In this document: positions 32,538 to 44,068 of the stretch, in pieces
How positions within the stretch are numbered: the stretch's first letter is position 1
How the letters are laid out: the number at the start of each line of letters is the position of its first letter
Assembly: GCF_020176715.1 (NCBI RefSeq)
Contig: NZ_JAIVMF010000004.1
Span: forward strand, 62,001 to 126,000
Reading direction: 5' to 3'
Length of the DNA stretch: 64,000 bases
Source of the DNA: Stappia stellulata
GTDB lineage: Bacteria; Pseudomonadota; Alphaproteobacteria; Rhizobiales; Stappiaceae
The notes under the pieces: model-generated
Told to the model about the DNA's origin: nothing
Database searches by the model: none
The model's input: the letters and a program-made list of their open reading frames with translations, nothing else
Position numbers and translations under genes: made by a program

Positions 32538-32678
32538 ATGAGCAATGCGGCTGCCGTTCGGGAACGGCTTGCGGATCCCGGAGTGTTGGAAACCCGGGCC
32601 TTGATTGGCGGTGCGTGGGTCGAGACGGAGCGCTTGGTCGATGTCGCGAACCTGGCGAACAACGGGATGGTCGCTTGA
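32538..32678 (+). pseudogene. Truncated succinate-semialdehyde dehydrogenase (GabD-like) N-terminal remnant
   Basis: A 46-codon frame reads LADPGVLETRALIGGAWVE and ends VANLANNGMVA before a stop at 32676. This is the N-terminus of GabD-type aldehyde dehydrogenases, which run LxDPxLLxxxAxIGGxWV then VxNPANGEVIA. The family is about 480 residues long; here the rest is gone, and the IclR gene ends only 47 bp downstream on the other strand. The usual NPA is already NLA. A semialdehyde dehydrogenase would be exactly the next step after an HpaI-type aldolase, so this is probably a decayed pathway gene. Confidence 0.75.
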
Positions 32679-32724
32679 CCGCGGGGTCGGCGGAAGAGCG
32701 CTCGCCCGGCCGGGGGTACGCTGT

Positions 32725-33498
32725 TCAGCCGGTGTGTTGGGGACGCAGCCGGCTCAGCTTTTCCCGGATGGTGGCGACTTCCTCGCCGAGCGCTGCGACC
32801 ACGCACTCCAGATGCTCGCCCTGCATCCGGTCGCGGATGGTGGAGACGCTGAGCGAGGCGAACGGCTTGCCCGTGCTGTCGTGCAGGGCCATGGCGATGG
32901 TCCTCGTTCCCAGTCCCGAGACATCGCGCGCCACATAGCCGCGCCCGCGCGCCTCGTCGACCAGACGCGCCGCGACCTCCGTGTCGCCGCCGAGCGCGGC
33001 GATGCGCTCGGCATTGCGCTGCAGCAGGGCCTCGGCCTCGGCCGGATCCATCTCCGACAGGACGGCAATGCCGCCGGCGCCGATGCCGATCGGCCGTTGC
33101 ACGCCGACATCCAGGATGAAGGCCTTGACCGGAAAGCTGCCGGACTCGCGCGCGATGCAGACGATGTCGTCCGACACCACCCGGTTGAGAAAGACCGTGT
33201 CGCCGGTGTCCTCGACCAGCCGGTTGAGGCTCGGCTGGTAGATTTCGCGAAAATCGAAGGACGGCAGCACCAGCAGCGCCAGCTCGTAGACCTTGGGCCC
33301 GAGGAAATAGAGCTTGTTCGAGGCGTCCTGCTCGACGAAGCCATGTTCCGCCAGCGCCATCAGCAACCGCCTCGCCGTCGGCCGGGTCAATTGGGTGGCC
33401 GCAAGAAGATCGGCGAAGGCGACCCCGTCCCGGCTGTTCTTCGAGACGATGTCGAGAAGCCCTACCGCCCGGTCGAAGCTCTGGGTGCCTTCGGCCAT
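32725..33498 (-). CDS. IclR family transcriptional regulator
   Basis: The 257-residue protein has an N-terminal winged helix (FADLLAATQLTRPTARRLLM) and the IclR effector domain with GIGAGGIAVLSEM and RDVSGLGTRTIAMAL. The ATG at 33498 follows a purine-rich AGAGAGAAAG. It is convergent with the TTT/hpa-like operon and likely controls it; the palindromic GACCATA/TATGGTC sites at 25.5 kb are its candidate targets. Confidence 0.92.
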   Translation of the reverse strand: MAEGTQSFDRAVGLLDIVSKNSRDGVAFADLLAATQLTRPTARRLLMALAEHGFVEQDASNKLYFLGPKVYELALLVLPSFDFREIYQPSLNRLVEDTGDTVFLNRVVSDDIVCIARESGSFPVKAFILDVGVQRPIGIGAGGIAVLSEMDPAEAEALLQRNAERIAALGGDTEVAARLVDEARGRGYVARDVSGLGTRTIAMALHDSTGKPFASLSVSTIRDRMQGEHLECVVAALGEEVATIREKLSRLRPQHTG

Positions 33499-33599
33499 GT
33501 GATTGCTTTCTCTCTCTTGGTCCCGGCGCCGGCAGGACCGCAGGCAAAATGCCCCGGATGACAAGTGTTTCTTACACGATTCTCGCTAGTTACGTCTTC

Positions 33600-33611
33600 C
33601 TGCAATTGCAG
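33600..33611. promoter_or_regulatory. Palindrome between the IclR gene and bciA
   Basis: CTGCAATTGCAG is a perfect 12-bp palindrome, 102 bp upstream of the IclR start codon, in a divergent promoter region. It could be an autoregulatory site or a bciA operator. Confidence 0.4.
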
Positions 33612-33764
33612 AAAATCGACGCTTCGCGGCGCAATCCGCCCCCTGCGGCGGGGCCGTTTCAAGCGTCGGCCAACCGGTCTTGGGGCGCGCGTCTGCAATC
33701 GACCCCCTCCCCATCGGGCGTCCGTTTCGTCTAAACTCCGATGCATGACAGACCCCGGGGGCTC

Positions 33765-34796
33765 ATGAGCGATCCATCGCCAGTTGCGTCACGACCCGCG
33801 CCGACGGCCGCGCCGCGTGTCCTGTTGCTCGGCGCGACGGGCACCATCGGGCGGGCGACGGCGCGGGCGCTGGTTGAGAGCGGGGCCGAGGTGGTGTGTC
33901 CGGTGCGACCGCGGCCCGGTCGCGATACGGCCGCCGCTGCGGCCGATCTCGAAGCGGCGCTCGGCGGGGCCAGGGTGCGGTTCGCCAGCGTGACCGACCG
34001 GGAATTGCTCGTCCGCGACGGGCTTTGCGGCGAGCGCTTTGATGCGGTGGTCTCCTGTCTTGCCTCGCGCAGTGGCGCGCCGAGGGATGCCTGGGCCGTC
34101 GACCACCGGGCAAATCTCATTGCGCTGGAGGCGGCGCGGGAGGTAGGCGCCAAGGTGTTCGTTCTGCTGTCGGCGATCTGCGTGCAGAAGCCGCTGCTGG
34201 CGTTCCAGCAGGCGAAACTTGCGTTCGAAACGGAGCTGATGGCCTCCGGTCTCACCTATGCGATCGTCCGGCCGACGGCCTTCTTCAAGTCGCTGTCGGG
34301 TCAGATCGAGAGGGTGAGGCAGGGAAAGCCGTTTCTGGTCTTCGGCGACGGCGAACTGACGGCTTGCAAGCCGATCAGCGACGACGACCTCGGGCGCTTC
34401 ATCGCCGCCTGCGTCTTTGACGAGAGCCGTCACAACCAGGTGCTGCCGATTGGCGGTCCGGGCCCCGCGATCACGCCGAAACAGCAGGGCGAGGCGCTGT
34501 TTCGCCTGCTCGGGCGAAGCCCGAAGTTCAAGTACGTCCCGGTCGCCCTGCTGGACGGGATCATCGGCGGGCTCGCGCTTGCCGGGCGTCTCAGCCCGAA
34601 GCTTGCCGAAAAGGCCGAACTTGCGCGGATCGGCCGCTACTACGCGACCCAGTCCATGCTGGTCCTCGATCCGGCGACCGGAAGATATGATGCGGATGCA
34701 ACACCCTCGACCGGCAGCGACACGCTGTTTGCCTATTACGAGCGGGTGTTGACCGGCAAGGCCACCGTGGAGCGGGGCGCGCATTCGGTTTTTTGA
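33765..34796 (+). CDS. bciA: 3,8-divinyl (proto)chlorophyllide 8-vinyl reductase, BciA type
   Basis: The 343-residue protein matches the plant DVR / green-bacterial BciA family in detail: a Rossmann LLLGATGTIGRATARAL, VVSCLASRSGAPRDAWA, FVLLSAICVQKPLLAFQQAK, YAIVRPTAFFKSLSGQIE, FGDGELTACKPISDDDL, LPIGGPGPAITP and the C-terminal SMLVLDPATGRYDADATPS. It reduces the 8-vinyl group with NADPH during bacteriochlorophyll synthesis. No other pigment gene is in the window. The start is ambiguous: ATG 33765 behind a G-rich stretch is preferred over ATG 33741. Confidence 0.9.
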   Translation: MSDPSPVASRPAPTAAPRVLLLGATGTIGRATARALVESGAEVVCPVRPRPGRDTAAAAADLEAALGGARVRFASVTDRELLVRDGLCGERFDAVVSCLASRSGAPRDAWAVDHRANLIALEAAREVGAKVFVLLSAICVQKPLLAFQQAKLAFETELMASGLTYAIVRPTAFFKSLSGQIERVRQGKPFLVFGDGELTACKPISDDDLGRFIAACVFDESRHNQVLPIGGPGPAITPKQQGEALFRLLGRSPKFKYVPVALLDGIIGGLALAGRLSPKLAEKAELARIGRYYATQSMLVLDPATGRYDADATPSTGSDTLFAYYERVLTGKATVERGAHSVF

Positions 34797-34805
34797 ACCG
34801 CCATG

Positions 34806-34838
34806 AAAAAACGGCGGCCCGGATGTCCGGGCCGCCGT
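34806..34838 (-). terminator. Terminator of katG, shared with bciA
   Basis: ACGGCGGCCCGGA (34811-34823) and TCCGGGCCGCCGT (34826-34838) pair perfectly. On the minus strand TTTTTT follows, so it ends katG. On the plus strand it lies 14 bp after bciA without a U-run. Confidence 0.9.
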
Positions 34839-34885
34839 CTGTGTCTGGTTCAAACCGTTCGCCCGATCTGTCGGGCGCGCCGGCA

Positions 34886-37424
<2,539 letters not shown>

Positions 37425-39869
37425 TCAGGCCTTCACGCGCTCGTTCTTCGGATCGTAGAGCGGTTCCAGGTGCAGAGTGGCCTTCACCCGTTCGTTGGCG
37501 ACGACCAGCTCGTAATCCCCCTCGGCGAGATAGTCGTCGTTCACCCCGTCGGCGTTTCTCACGTAGCCGTAGCCGATGGGCCGGCGCAGCGTGTAGCCGA
37601 AGCCGCCGCTGGTCAGATAGCCGGCGAATTCCCCGTTGCGCAAAATCGTCTCGCGGCCAAGCAGGACGACGTTCGGGTCCTCGACCGTGAAGGCGGCGAG
37701 TTTCTTCTTCAGCGGCGAATTGGCGGCGCGTTCGGCCGCCGCGCGGCCGGTGAAGGCAAGGCCCGACTTCAGTTTCACCGCCCAGCCGAGACCGGCCTCA
37801 TAGGGACTGTCATTGGCGGTGATGTCGGATCCCCAGGCGCGATAGCCCTTTTCCAGCCTAAGCGAGTCGATGGCGCGGTAGCCGGCGAGACGGATGTCAT
37901 GGGCCTTGCCGACGCGCATCAAGGTGTCGAAGACCTCGCCGGTCTTTTCGATCGGAATGTGCAACTCCCAGCCCAATTCGCCGACATAGGTGACACGCAG
38001 CGCGCGGACCGGGCAGCCGGCGATGGTGATCTCGCGCACATGGCCGAAGCGGAAGGCCTCGTTGCTCACATCATCGTCGGGCGCAGCTTCCGCCAGCACC
38101 AGACGCGCGTTCGGACCCATCAGCGACAGCGTGCCGTAGTCCTCGGTGACATCGCGCAGCGTCGCGTCGACACCCTCCGGCAGGTGATCGGCGATCCAGG
38201 CGCCGTCATGGGTGCGAAACCCGGTGCCGGTGACGATGTAGAACAGATCCTGGGCGAGCCGGGCGACGGTGAGGTCGCATTCGATGCCGCCGCGCGAATT
38301 GAGGAGCTGAGTATAGGTCAAGCGCCCGGCCGGCTTGCCGACCTTGTTGGCGCAGATCGCCTCCAGCGCATCGGCCGCGCCGGCGCCGGAAAGCTCGAAC
38401 TTGGCGAAGGACGACTGGTCGAACAGCCCGACGCTTTCGCGCACGGCCCTGTGTTCCTCGCCGACGGCGTCGAACCAGTTCTGCCGGCCCATGGAATAGA
38501 TGTCGCGCGGCTCGTCGCCCGGCCGGGCGAACCAGTTGGGCCGTTCCCATCCGAGCTTGGAGCCGAAGACGGCGCCGCGCGCCTTGAGCCTCTCGTAGAG
38601 CGGGGAGACGATGCGCGGCCGGCCGCTTTCGTATTCCTCATGGGGAAAGCCGATGGTGTAGTGCTTGCCGTAGGCTTCCAGCGTGCGCTCGCACACCCAG
38701 TCGCGGTCGCGGTGCAGGCCGGAGAAGCGGCGGATGTCGACACTCCACAGGTCGAGCGGCGCCTCGCCGGTCATCGCCCATTCCGCCAGCACCCAGCCGG
38801 CGCCGCCGCCCGACGCAATTCCGAAGGCGTTGAAGCCGGCGCCGACGAACATGTTGTCGCATTCCGGGGCCGCGCCCAGGATGAAATTGCCGTCGGGGGT
38901 GAAGCTCTCCGGCCCGTTGATCATCTGCTTGACGCCGCTGGTCTCCAGCGCCGGAACCCGGTGCACGGCGTTGACCAGATGCTGCTCGAAGTGGTCCCAG
39001 TCGTCGTCGAAGAGCTGGAACTGGAAGTCGTTCGGCACGTCGCCCGTGGTCCAGGCGATGGGGTCCGGCTCGTATCCGCCAAGGGCAAGGCCGCCGACCT
39101 CTTCCTTGAAATAGGTGCGCCGGTCCGGATCGCGCACGGTCGGCGTCTGCGAGGTGATGCCCTCAATCGGTTCGGTGATGACGAACTGATGCTTGACCGG
39201 CTGAAGCGGCACATTGATGCCGGCCATCGCACCGACCTGCCGCGCCCACTGGCCGGCGCAGTTGATGACGAGATCGCAGGTCACCGGACCCGCTGTCGTC
39301 TCGACGCGGGTGATGCGCTTGCCGTCCATGGCGAAGCCGGTGACGCCGACGCCCTCGACGATGCGCGCGCCATGAATGCGCGCGCCCTTGGCGAGCGACT
39401 GGGTGATGTCGGAGGGGCTGGCCTGTCCGTCGGTCGGCAGGAAGCTCGCGCCGACCAGATCGTCGACATTCATCAGCGGCCACATCGCCTTGACCTCGGC
39501 GGGCGACAGGAGCGCCATCTCCATGCCGAAGCTGCGCGCGGTGGTGGCCAGCCGCTTGTATTCGGTCCAGCGGTCCTCGTTGCAGGCAAGGCGCAGGCAG
39601 CCGGTCATCTTCCAGCCGGTCTCAAGTCCTGTCTCGGCATCGAGCCGCTTGTAGAGGTCGACGGAATATTTCAGCACCTGGGTGATCGAGGCGGAGGAGC
39701 GCAACTGGCCAACGAGGCCGGCGGCATGCCAGGTCGAGCCGCTGGTGAGCTGGCCCTGTTCCAGGAGCAGCACGTCGGCCTTGTGGTCGCGGGCCAGGTG
39801 ATAGGCGGTTGAACAGCCGATGATACCGCCGCCGATGACGACGACCTGGGCGTGCGAGGGAAGCGACAT
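37425..39869 (-). CDS. FAD-dependent dimethylglycine/sarcosine dehydrogenase-like protein with GcvT domain
   Basis: The 814-residue protein has an N-terminal FAD fold (VVVIGGGIIGCSTAYHLA), the GSTWHAAGL motif whose His carries covalent FAD in dimethylglycine and sarcosine dehydrogenases, and a C-terminal aminomethyltransferase (GcvT-like) half from about residue 430 (DQSSFAKFEL, YTQLLNSRGGIECDLTV, YVGELGWELHIP). It removes a methyl group and passes the C1 unit to tetrahydrofolate. It ends an operon with a betaine-type ABC importer, so the substrate is probably a methylated amine such as dimethylglycine. Confidence 0.9.
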   Translation of the reverse strand: MSLPSHAQVVVIGGGIIGCSTAYHLARDHKADVLLLEQGQLTSGSTWHAAGLVGQLRSSASITQVLKYSVDLYKRLDAETGLETGWKMTGCLRLACNEDRWTEYKRLATTARSFGMEMALLSPAEVKAMWPLMNVDDLVGASFLPTDGQASPSDITQSLAKGARIHGARIVEGVGVTGFAMDGKRITRVETTAGPVTCDLVINCAGQWARQVGAMAGINVPLQPVKHQFVITEPIEGITSQTPTVRDPDRRTYFKEEVGGLALGGYEPDPIAWTTGDVPNDFQFQLFDDDWDHFEQHLVNAVHRVPALETSGVKQMINGPESFTPDGNFILGAAPECDNMFVGAGFNAFGIASGGGAGWVLAEWAMTGEAPLDLWSVDIRRFSGLHRDRDWVCERTLEAYGKHYTIGFPHEEYESGRPRIVSPLYERLKARGAVFGSKLGWERPNWFARPGDEPRDIYSMGRQNWFDAVGEEHRAVRESVGLFDQSSFAKFELSGAGAADALEAICANKVGKPAGRLTYTQLLNSRGGIECDLTVARLAQDLFYIVTGTGFRTHDGAWIADHLPEGVDATLRDVTEDYGTLSLMGPNARLVLAEAAPDDDVSNEAFRFGHVREITIAGCPVRALRVTYVGELGWELHIPIEKTGEVFDTLMRVGKAHDIRLAGYRAIDSLRLEKGYRAWGSDITANDSPYEAGLGWAVKLKSGLAFTGRAAAERAANSPLKKKLAAFTVEDPNVVLLGRETILRNGEFAGYLTSGGFGYTLRRPIGYGYVRNADGVNDDYLAEGDYELVVANERVKATLHLEPLYDPKNERVKA

Positions 39870-39873
39870 GAGT

Positions 39874-40788
39874 TCAGACCTTCTCGAAGCGGGACTGGTA
39901 ATCGTCAAGGGCGGCCTCGTAGGCCGCCAGCGTTTCGGCCGTATAGGCGGCGTAATCGACGCCGGGGGCCGTGAGGTGAAGTTCGGAGACTAGGCTCCAC
40001 ATGGTCTCGCGCAGGAGCGAGGCGACCTGCATCGCCGCATAGGCCCGCTGCATCGCGGCATCCGGCGCGTGGCCCAGATAGGCGCTCATCAGTTCGGCGG
40101 AGTCTGCCTCCGACAGGCCGGCGTTGGAGGCAACGCCGGCGAGATCGAACATCGCGGTGCCGAAGCCCGCGTATTCGAAATCGATCAGCCAGAGCCTGTC
40201 GCCGTCGTCGATGAAATTGGCCGGCAGCAGGTCGTGATGGCCGAAGACGACGGGCATGGCGACCTGCGCGCGTTCCATCGCCTCGGCGACCTTGAGAAAA
40301 CCGGGCAGGCGGTCGGTCATGCGCGAGCGGCCCGCCTCCAGCGTGCGGGCGTAGTCGCGAATGACGTGAAACACCCAGAAAAAGAAGCCGGCGCCTGAGA
40401 TCTCCTTGGGCATCTCCTCATGGAAGCGGCGCATCAGGTGAGCAATGCGGATCCGGTCGCGGCGCACGTCCTCGGCCGTATAGGTGTGGCCCTCGATGAA
40501 GCGGGTCACCATGACGCCGGGTTCGGCATGGACCAGCTCCGGCGCGAAGCCGCGCGCAACCGCCGCGCGGGTCACCATGGTCTCGCGGGCGCGCTCGACA
40601 TGGTGAAACGGGAAGTCGCGCCCGAGCCGCACCACATGGGCGCCGCGGGCATCGCGCACCAGAACGCTTTCGTTCGACAGGCCGCCCGACAGGGGCTCCA
40701 TCTCCGGCGTGCCGTGCCATACGGGGAGGGCCGCGACCCGGCGTTCGGTCTCCGGCGAGAGGGTCGGCTGCGGCGGGGTGTGGGTCAT
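39874..40788 (-). CDS. Choline/aminoglycoside kinase-like phosphotransferase (LicA-type)
   Basis: The 304-residue protein has the kinase catalytic loop VFGHHDLLPANFI and the metal motif LIDFEYAGFGTAMFDLAG, as in choline kinase LicA. A role in phosphorylating choline, ethanolamine or a related alcohol is likely. Its presence between a betaine importer and a dimethylglycine-dehydrogenase-like gene is unexpected, since betaine and dimethylglycine have no hydroxyl to phosphorylate. The start ATG 40788 overlaps the permease stop by one base (TGATG). Confidence 0.85.
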   Translation of the reverse strand: MTHTPPQPTLSPETERRVAALPVWHGTPEMEPLSGGLSNESVLVRDARGAHVVRLGRDFPFHHVERARETMVTRAAVARGFAPELVHAEPGVMVTRFIEGHTYTAEDVRRDRIRIAHLMRRFHEEMPKEISGAGFFFWVFHVIRDYARTLEAGRSRMTDRLPGFLKVAEAMERAQVAMPVVFGHHDLLPANFIDDGDRLWLIDFEYAGFGTAMFDLAGVASNAGLSEADSAELMSAYLGHAPDAAMQRAYAAMQVASLLRETMWSLVSELHLTAPGVDYAAYTAETLAAYEAALDDYQSRFEKV

Positions 40789-42869
40789 CAACGGATCTCC
40801 TCAGCCGTTGCAAGGCCAAGGCGGACGCGCAGCCGCGCGGCGCCGGCCGAAATCAGCCGGTCGGCGATGATCGCGATGAAGGCGACCGCGAGACCAGCGA
40901 CGAGACCGCGGCCGGTGTCCGCCTTGGTGAGGGCGATATAGACCTCCTGGCCGAGGTCGCGGGTGCCGACGAGGGCCGTGATCACCAGCATCGACAGCGC
41001 CAGCATGATGGTCTGGTTCAGCCCGAGCAGGATCTCGGGCAGGGCGAGCTTGAGCCGCACTTTCGTCAAGAGCTGCCACGGCGTCGCGCCGGCGGCGATG
41101 CCGGCCTCAACCAGATGCGGGTCGACGCGGCGCAGGCCGTAGGCGGTGTAGCGGATCGCCGGTGCGACGGCATAGGCGACCACCGCAATCATCGCGGTGA
41201 AATCGCCGACGCGAAACAGCATGACGGCGGGCATCAGATAGACGAAGGAGGGCAGCGTCTGCAGCGTGTCGATCACGAGTTCGACCGCTTTCCAGAGCCG
41301 CTCGCGCCCGGCGGCCAGAATGCCGACCGGAACCCCGATGAGGCAGGCGATGGCAACCGAAATGCCGCAGAGATAGACGGTGATCATCGCCTTTTCCCAT
41401 TGGCCGGTCAGTGCGATCAGCGCGGACAGCGCCGCTGCGGTCAGCGCCAGACGCCAGCCGCCGAGCCGGAAGCCGGCGAGCGCCAGCAGCCCGACGACGC
41501 CGATCCACGGCAGGCCGATGAGGAAGCGCTTGAAGGGGATCAGGAGGTTGAGCAGCAGGGCGTTCTTCACCGCCTCCAGCTGGTCGAAGAAATGCACGTT
41601 GATCCAGCCGACGATGTCGCTGCCGATCGTGCCGGAGGAAATCTGCAGCGCCTCCGGATAGGCCTGGAAGGGGGCGGAGACGAGCCCGGCCAGCGTGCTG
41701 ACAACGATCAGCGCCACGCCCGAGACCAGATAGGGGTGGCGCCTCGCGATGGAGCGATCCCGTTCCTCCGCGCTTTCATGGTGCGGATGGCGGGCGGCGA
41801 AGGCCTGGCTCAGCCGGTCGAGCGCGATGGCGAGCGCGACGATGGCAAGGCCGGCCTCGAAGCCCGCCCCGATGTCGAGCCGGCGCAGGGCCGCGAGCAC
41901 CTCGAAGCCGAGGCCGCCGGCGCCGATCATCGAGGCGATGATCACCATGTTGAGCGACAGCATGATCACCTGGTTGACGCCGACCATCAGCCCCGGCATG
42001 GCGCTGGGCACGAGGATGCGCCAGGTCATCTGCCGCTTCGAGCAGCCGGTCATGCGGCCGAGCTCATGCGCCTCTTCCGGCACCGCGCGCAGCGCCAGCA
42101 GCGAGATGCGGGTCATCGGCGGCAGGGCATAGACGATGGTGGCGATGATCGCCGAGCTTGGCCCGAAGCCGAAGAGGAACAGGATCGGCACCAGATAGGC
42201 GAAGACCGGCACGGTCTGCATCAGGTCGAGCATCGGTCGCAGCGCCGTCTCGACCGCCCGCCAGCGGAAGGCGGCAAGGCCGAGCAGCAGGCCGCCGAGG
42301 ATGCCGATGGGCACGGCGATCAGGATCGAGGCCAGCGTCACCATCGCCGCGCTCCACTGTCCGAAGACGGCGAGGAAGGCGAAGCAGCCGCCGACCAGCG
42401 CGGCAAGCCGGCGTCCGCCGGCATAGTGGCCGATCAGCATCGCCACGCCGATCACCGCGATCCAGGAGAGCGGCGGCAGGAGTTGCGTCGCCGAGGAACC
42501 GCGCCCGTCGAGAATGCCGGTGGACAAAAGGCCGAGGATGAAGCGATAGGGCGCCTCGATCGCGCCGGCGATGAAGCGGGTCAGATCCGTGAAAGTGAAA
42601 AGGCCGAAGCTCGCCTCGTCGAGCAGCCAGCGCATGGCATCCGATATCCAGCGCTGCGCCGGGATGCGCCAGTTGCGCGGCACCTCGAAGGCCCAGTCGG
42701 CGACGGGCTTGCCGAATTGCCACAGGAGGATGAAGGCGGTGAGCGCAACGCCCCAGACCACTCGCGCGGGCCAGCGGTTTTCGGGTGTCGAGGCCGGCAG
42801 CGACGCGCCAGCCGGCGGGGCTGTATCGGTTGCGGACGTCTCGGTCTGGATCGCGAGCGGTGCGGTCAT
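40788..42869 (-). CDS. Betaine/proline-type ABC permease, two ProW-like domains in one chain
   Basis: The 693-residue protein contains two complete ProW/OpuAB-like permease domains. The first has FGPSSAIIATIVYALPPMTR and GRMTGCSKRQMTWRILVPSAMPG; the second has GDFTAMIAVVAYAVAPAIRY and AGATPWQLLTKVRLKLALPE. Such importers normally use two copies of one ~290-370 residue permease; here they are fused and have diverged. An in-frame GTG at 42875 overlapping the ATPase stop (GTGA) is an alternative start. Confidence 0.88.
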   Translation of the reverse strand: MTAPLAIQTETSATDTAPPAGASLPASTPENRWPARVVWGVALTAFILLWQFGKPVADWAFEVPRNWRIPAQRWISDAMRWLLDEASFGLFTFTDLTRFIAGAIEAPYRFILGLLSTGILDGRGSSATQLLPPLSWIAVIGVAMLIGHYAGGRRLAALVGGCFAFLAVFGQWSAAMVTLASILIAVPIGILGGLLLGLAAFRWRAVETALRPMLDLMQTVPVFAYLVPILFLFGFGPSSAIIATIVYALPPMTRISLLALRAVPEEAHELGRMTGCSKRQMTWRILVPSAMPGLMVGVNQVIMLSLNMVIIASMIGAGGLGFEVLAALRRLDIGAGFEAGLAIVALAIALDRLSQAFAARHPHHESAEERDRSIARRHPYLVSGVALIVVSTLAGLVSAPFQAYPEALQISSGTIGSDIVGWINVHFFDQLEAVKNALLLNLLIPFKRFLIGLPWIGVVGLLALAGFRLGGWRLALTAAALSALIALTGQWEKAMITVYLCGISVAIACLIGVPVGILAAGRERLWKAVELVIDTLQTLPSFVYLMPAVMLFRVGDFTAMIAVVAYAVAPAIRYTAYGLRRVDPHLVEAGIAAGATPWQLLTKVRLKLALPEILLGLNQTIMLALSMLVITALVGTRDLGQEVYIALTKADTGRGLVAGLAVAFIAIIADRLISAGAARLRVRLGLATAEEIR

Positions 42870-42871
42870 CG

Positions 42872-43990
42872 TCACCCCAGCATCAGGACGTTTATGACCG
42901 CGTCGCGGGTGAGGCGGCCGACGGGGGTACCGTCCGCGCCGAGGACGCTCACCGCTGCGACCCTGTCCGAAAACAGCCCGGCCGCCTGCGACACGGTCGC
43001 TGTTGCGGTGATCGTCGGGGCGCCGTCGCCGGCGGGTGCGCCGGCCTCCATCACGGAGGCGACGCGCACGACCTTGGCGCGGGTGACGTTCCTCGTGAAC
43101 TCCGCGACATAGTCGGTCGCCGGGTTCATCACCAGATCTTCCGGCGTGCCGAGTTGCACGACGGCGCCGTCCTTCATGATGGCGATGCGGTCGGCGAGGC
43201 GGATCGCCTCGTCGAAATCATGGGTGATGAAGACGATGGTCTTCTTCAGGACGGACTGGAGCCGCATGAACTCGTCCTGCATTTCCTGACGGATCAGCGG
43301 ATCGAGGGCGGAAAACGGCTCGTCCAGGAACCACAGCTCCGGCTCCACGGCGAGCGAACGCGCGATGCCGACCCGCTGCTGCTGGCCGCCGGACAATTCG
43401 CGCGGGAAGAAGGCCTCGCGCCCGCCCAGCCCGACAAGCTCGATCATCTTGCGGGCGCGGTCCTCGCGCGCGGCGCGGCCGATTCCCTGAACCTCGAGCG
43501 GGAAGGCGACATTGCCGAGCACGCTCAGGTGCGGCAGCAGCGCGAAATGCTGGAACACCATGCCCATGCTGTGCCGGCGGATCTCGATCATCCGCCGGTC
43601 GCTGGCGGCGAGCAGGTTCTCGCCGTTGAACAGGATCTCGCCGGCGGTCGGTTCGACGAGGCGCGACAGGCAGCGCACCAGCGTCGATTTTCCCGACCCA
43701 GACAGGCCCATGATGACGAAGATCTCGCCCTCGCGCACGGCAAGATTTACGTCGCGCACCGCGCCGACGAGGCCGGCCGCGGCAAGTCTCGCGCTATCGG
43801 CAGCGCCGGGCTGGCCAACGGAATAGGTCCCGGCGCCGCTGCCGAACAGTTTCCACACGCCCCGGCATTCAAGCTTCGCCGGGGCCGCGTTGGTTGCAGC
43901 CTGAGACAAGGGAGGCGAGGGGGTGGCGGAAGCTTGCAAGGTCGAACCATCCGGTTGGAAGCGGGCGCGCCTGTCGGACCCGGAGCGCAA
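42872..43990 (-). CDS. Betaine/proline-type ABC ATPase (ProV/OpuAA-like)
   Basis: The protein (372 residues if started at TTG 43990) has Walker A GLSGSGKST, Q-loop MVFQHFALLPHLSV, signature LSGGQQQRVGIARSL, Walker B LWFLDEPFSALDP and FITHDFDEAIRLADR, then a C-terminal region with one CBS-like half (VSVLGADGTPVGRLTRDAV). An unusual 40-residue insert sits between VWKLFG and the beta-strand before Walker A, as in ProV. The start is uncertain because no ATG or good ribosome site is evident; a later GTG at the VWKLFG segment is possible. Confidence 0.87.
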   Translation of the reverse strand: MRSGSDRRARFQPDGSTLQASATPSPPLSQAATNAAPAKLECRGVWKLFGSGAGTYSVGQPGAADSARLAAAGLVGAVRDVNLAVREGEIFVIMGLSGSGKSTLVRCLSRLVEPTAGEILFNGENLLAASDRRMIEIRRHSMGMVFQHFALLPHLSVLGNVAFPLEVQGIGRAAREDRARKMIELVGLGGREAFFPRELSGGQQQRVGIARSLAVEPELWFLDEPFSALDPLIRQEMQDEFMRLQSVLKKTIVFITHDFDEAIRLADRIAIMKDGAVVQLGTPEDLVMNPATDYVAEFTRNVTRAKVVRVASVMEAGAPAGDGAPTITATATVSQAAGLFSDRVAAVSVLGADGTPVGRLTRDAVINVLMLG

Positions 43991-44008
43991 AAGGCGCAGA
44001 CGAAAGAG

Positions 44009-44050
44009 AAAAAAGCGGCTGCCGCCAAAGGGGACAGGGCGGCGGCAGCC
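44009..44050 (-). terminator. Intrinsic terminator between binding-protein and ATPase genes
   Basis: GGCTGCCGCC (44017-44026) and GGCGGCAGCC (44041-44050) pair perfectly, and on the minus strand TTTTTT (44014-44009) follows. It lies inside the operon, after the binding-protein gene, so it must leak to express the ATPase and permease. Confidence 0.8.
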
Positions 44051-44068
44051 AGTCGGGCAAGAGATCGA

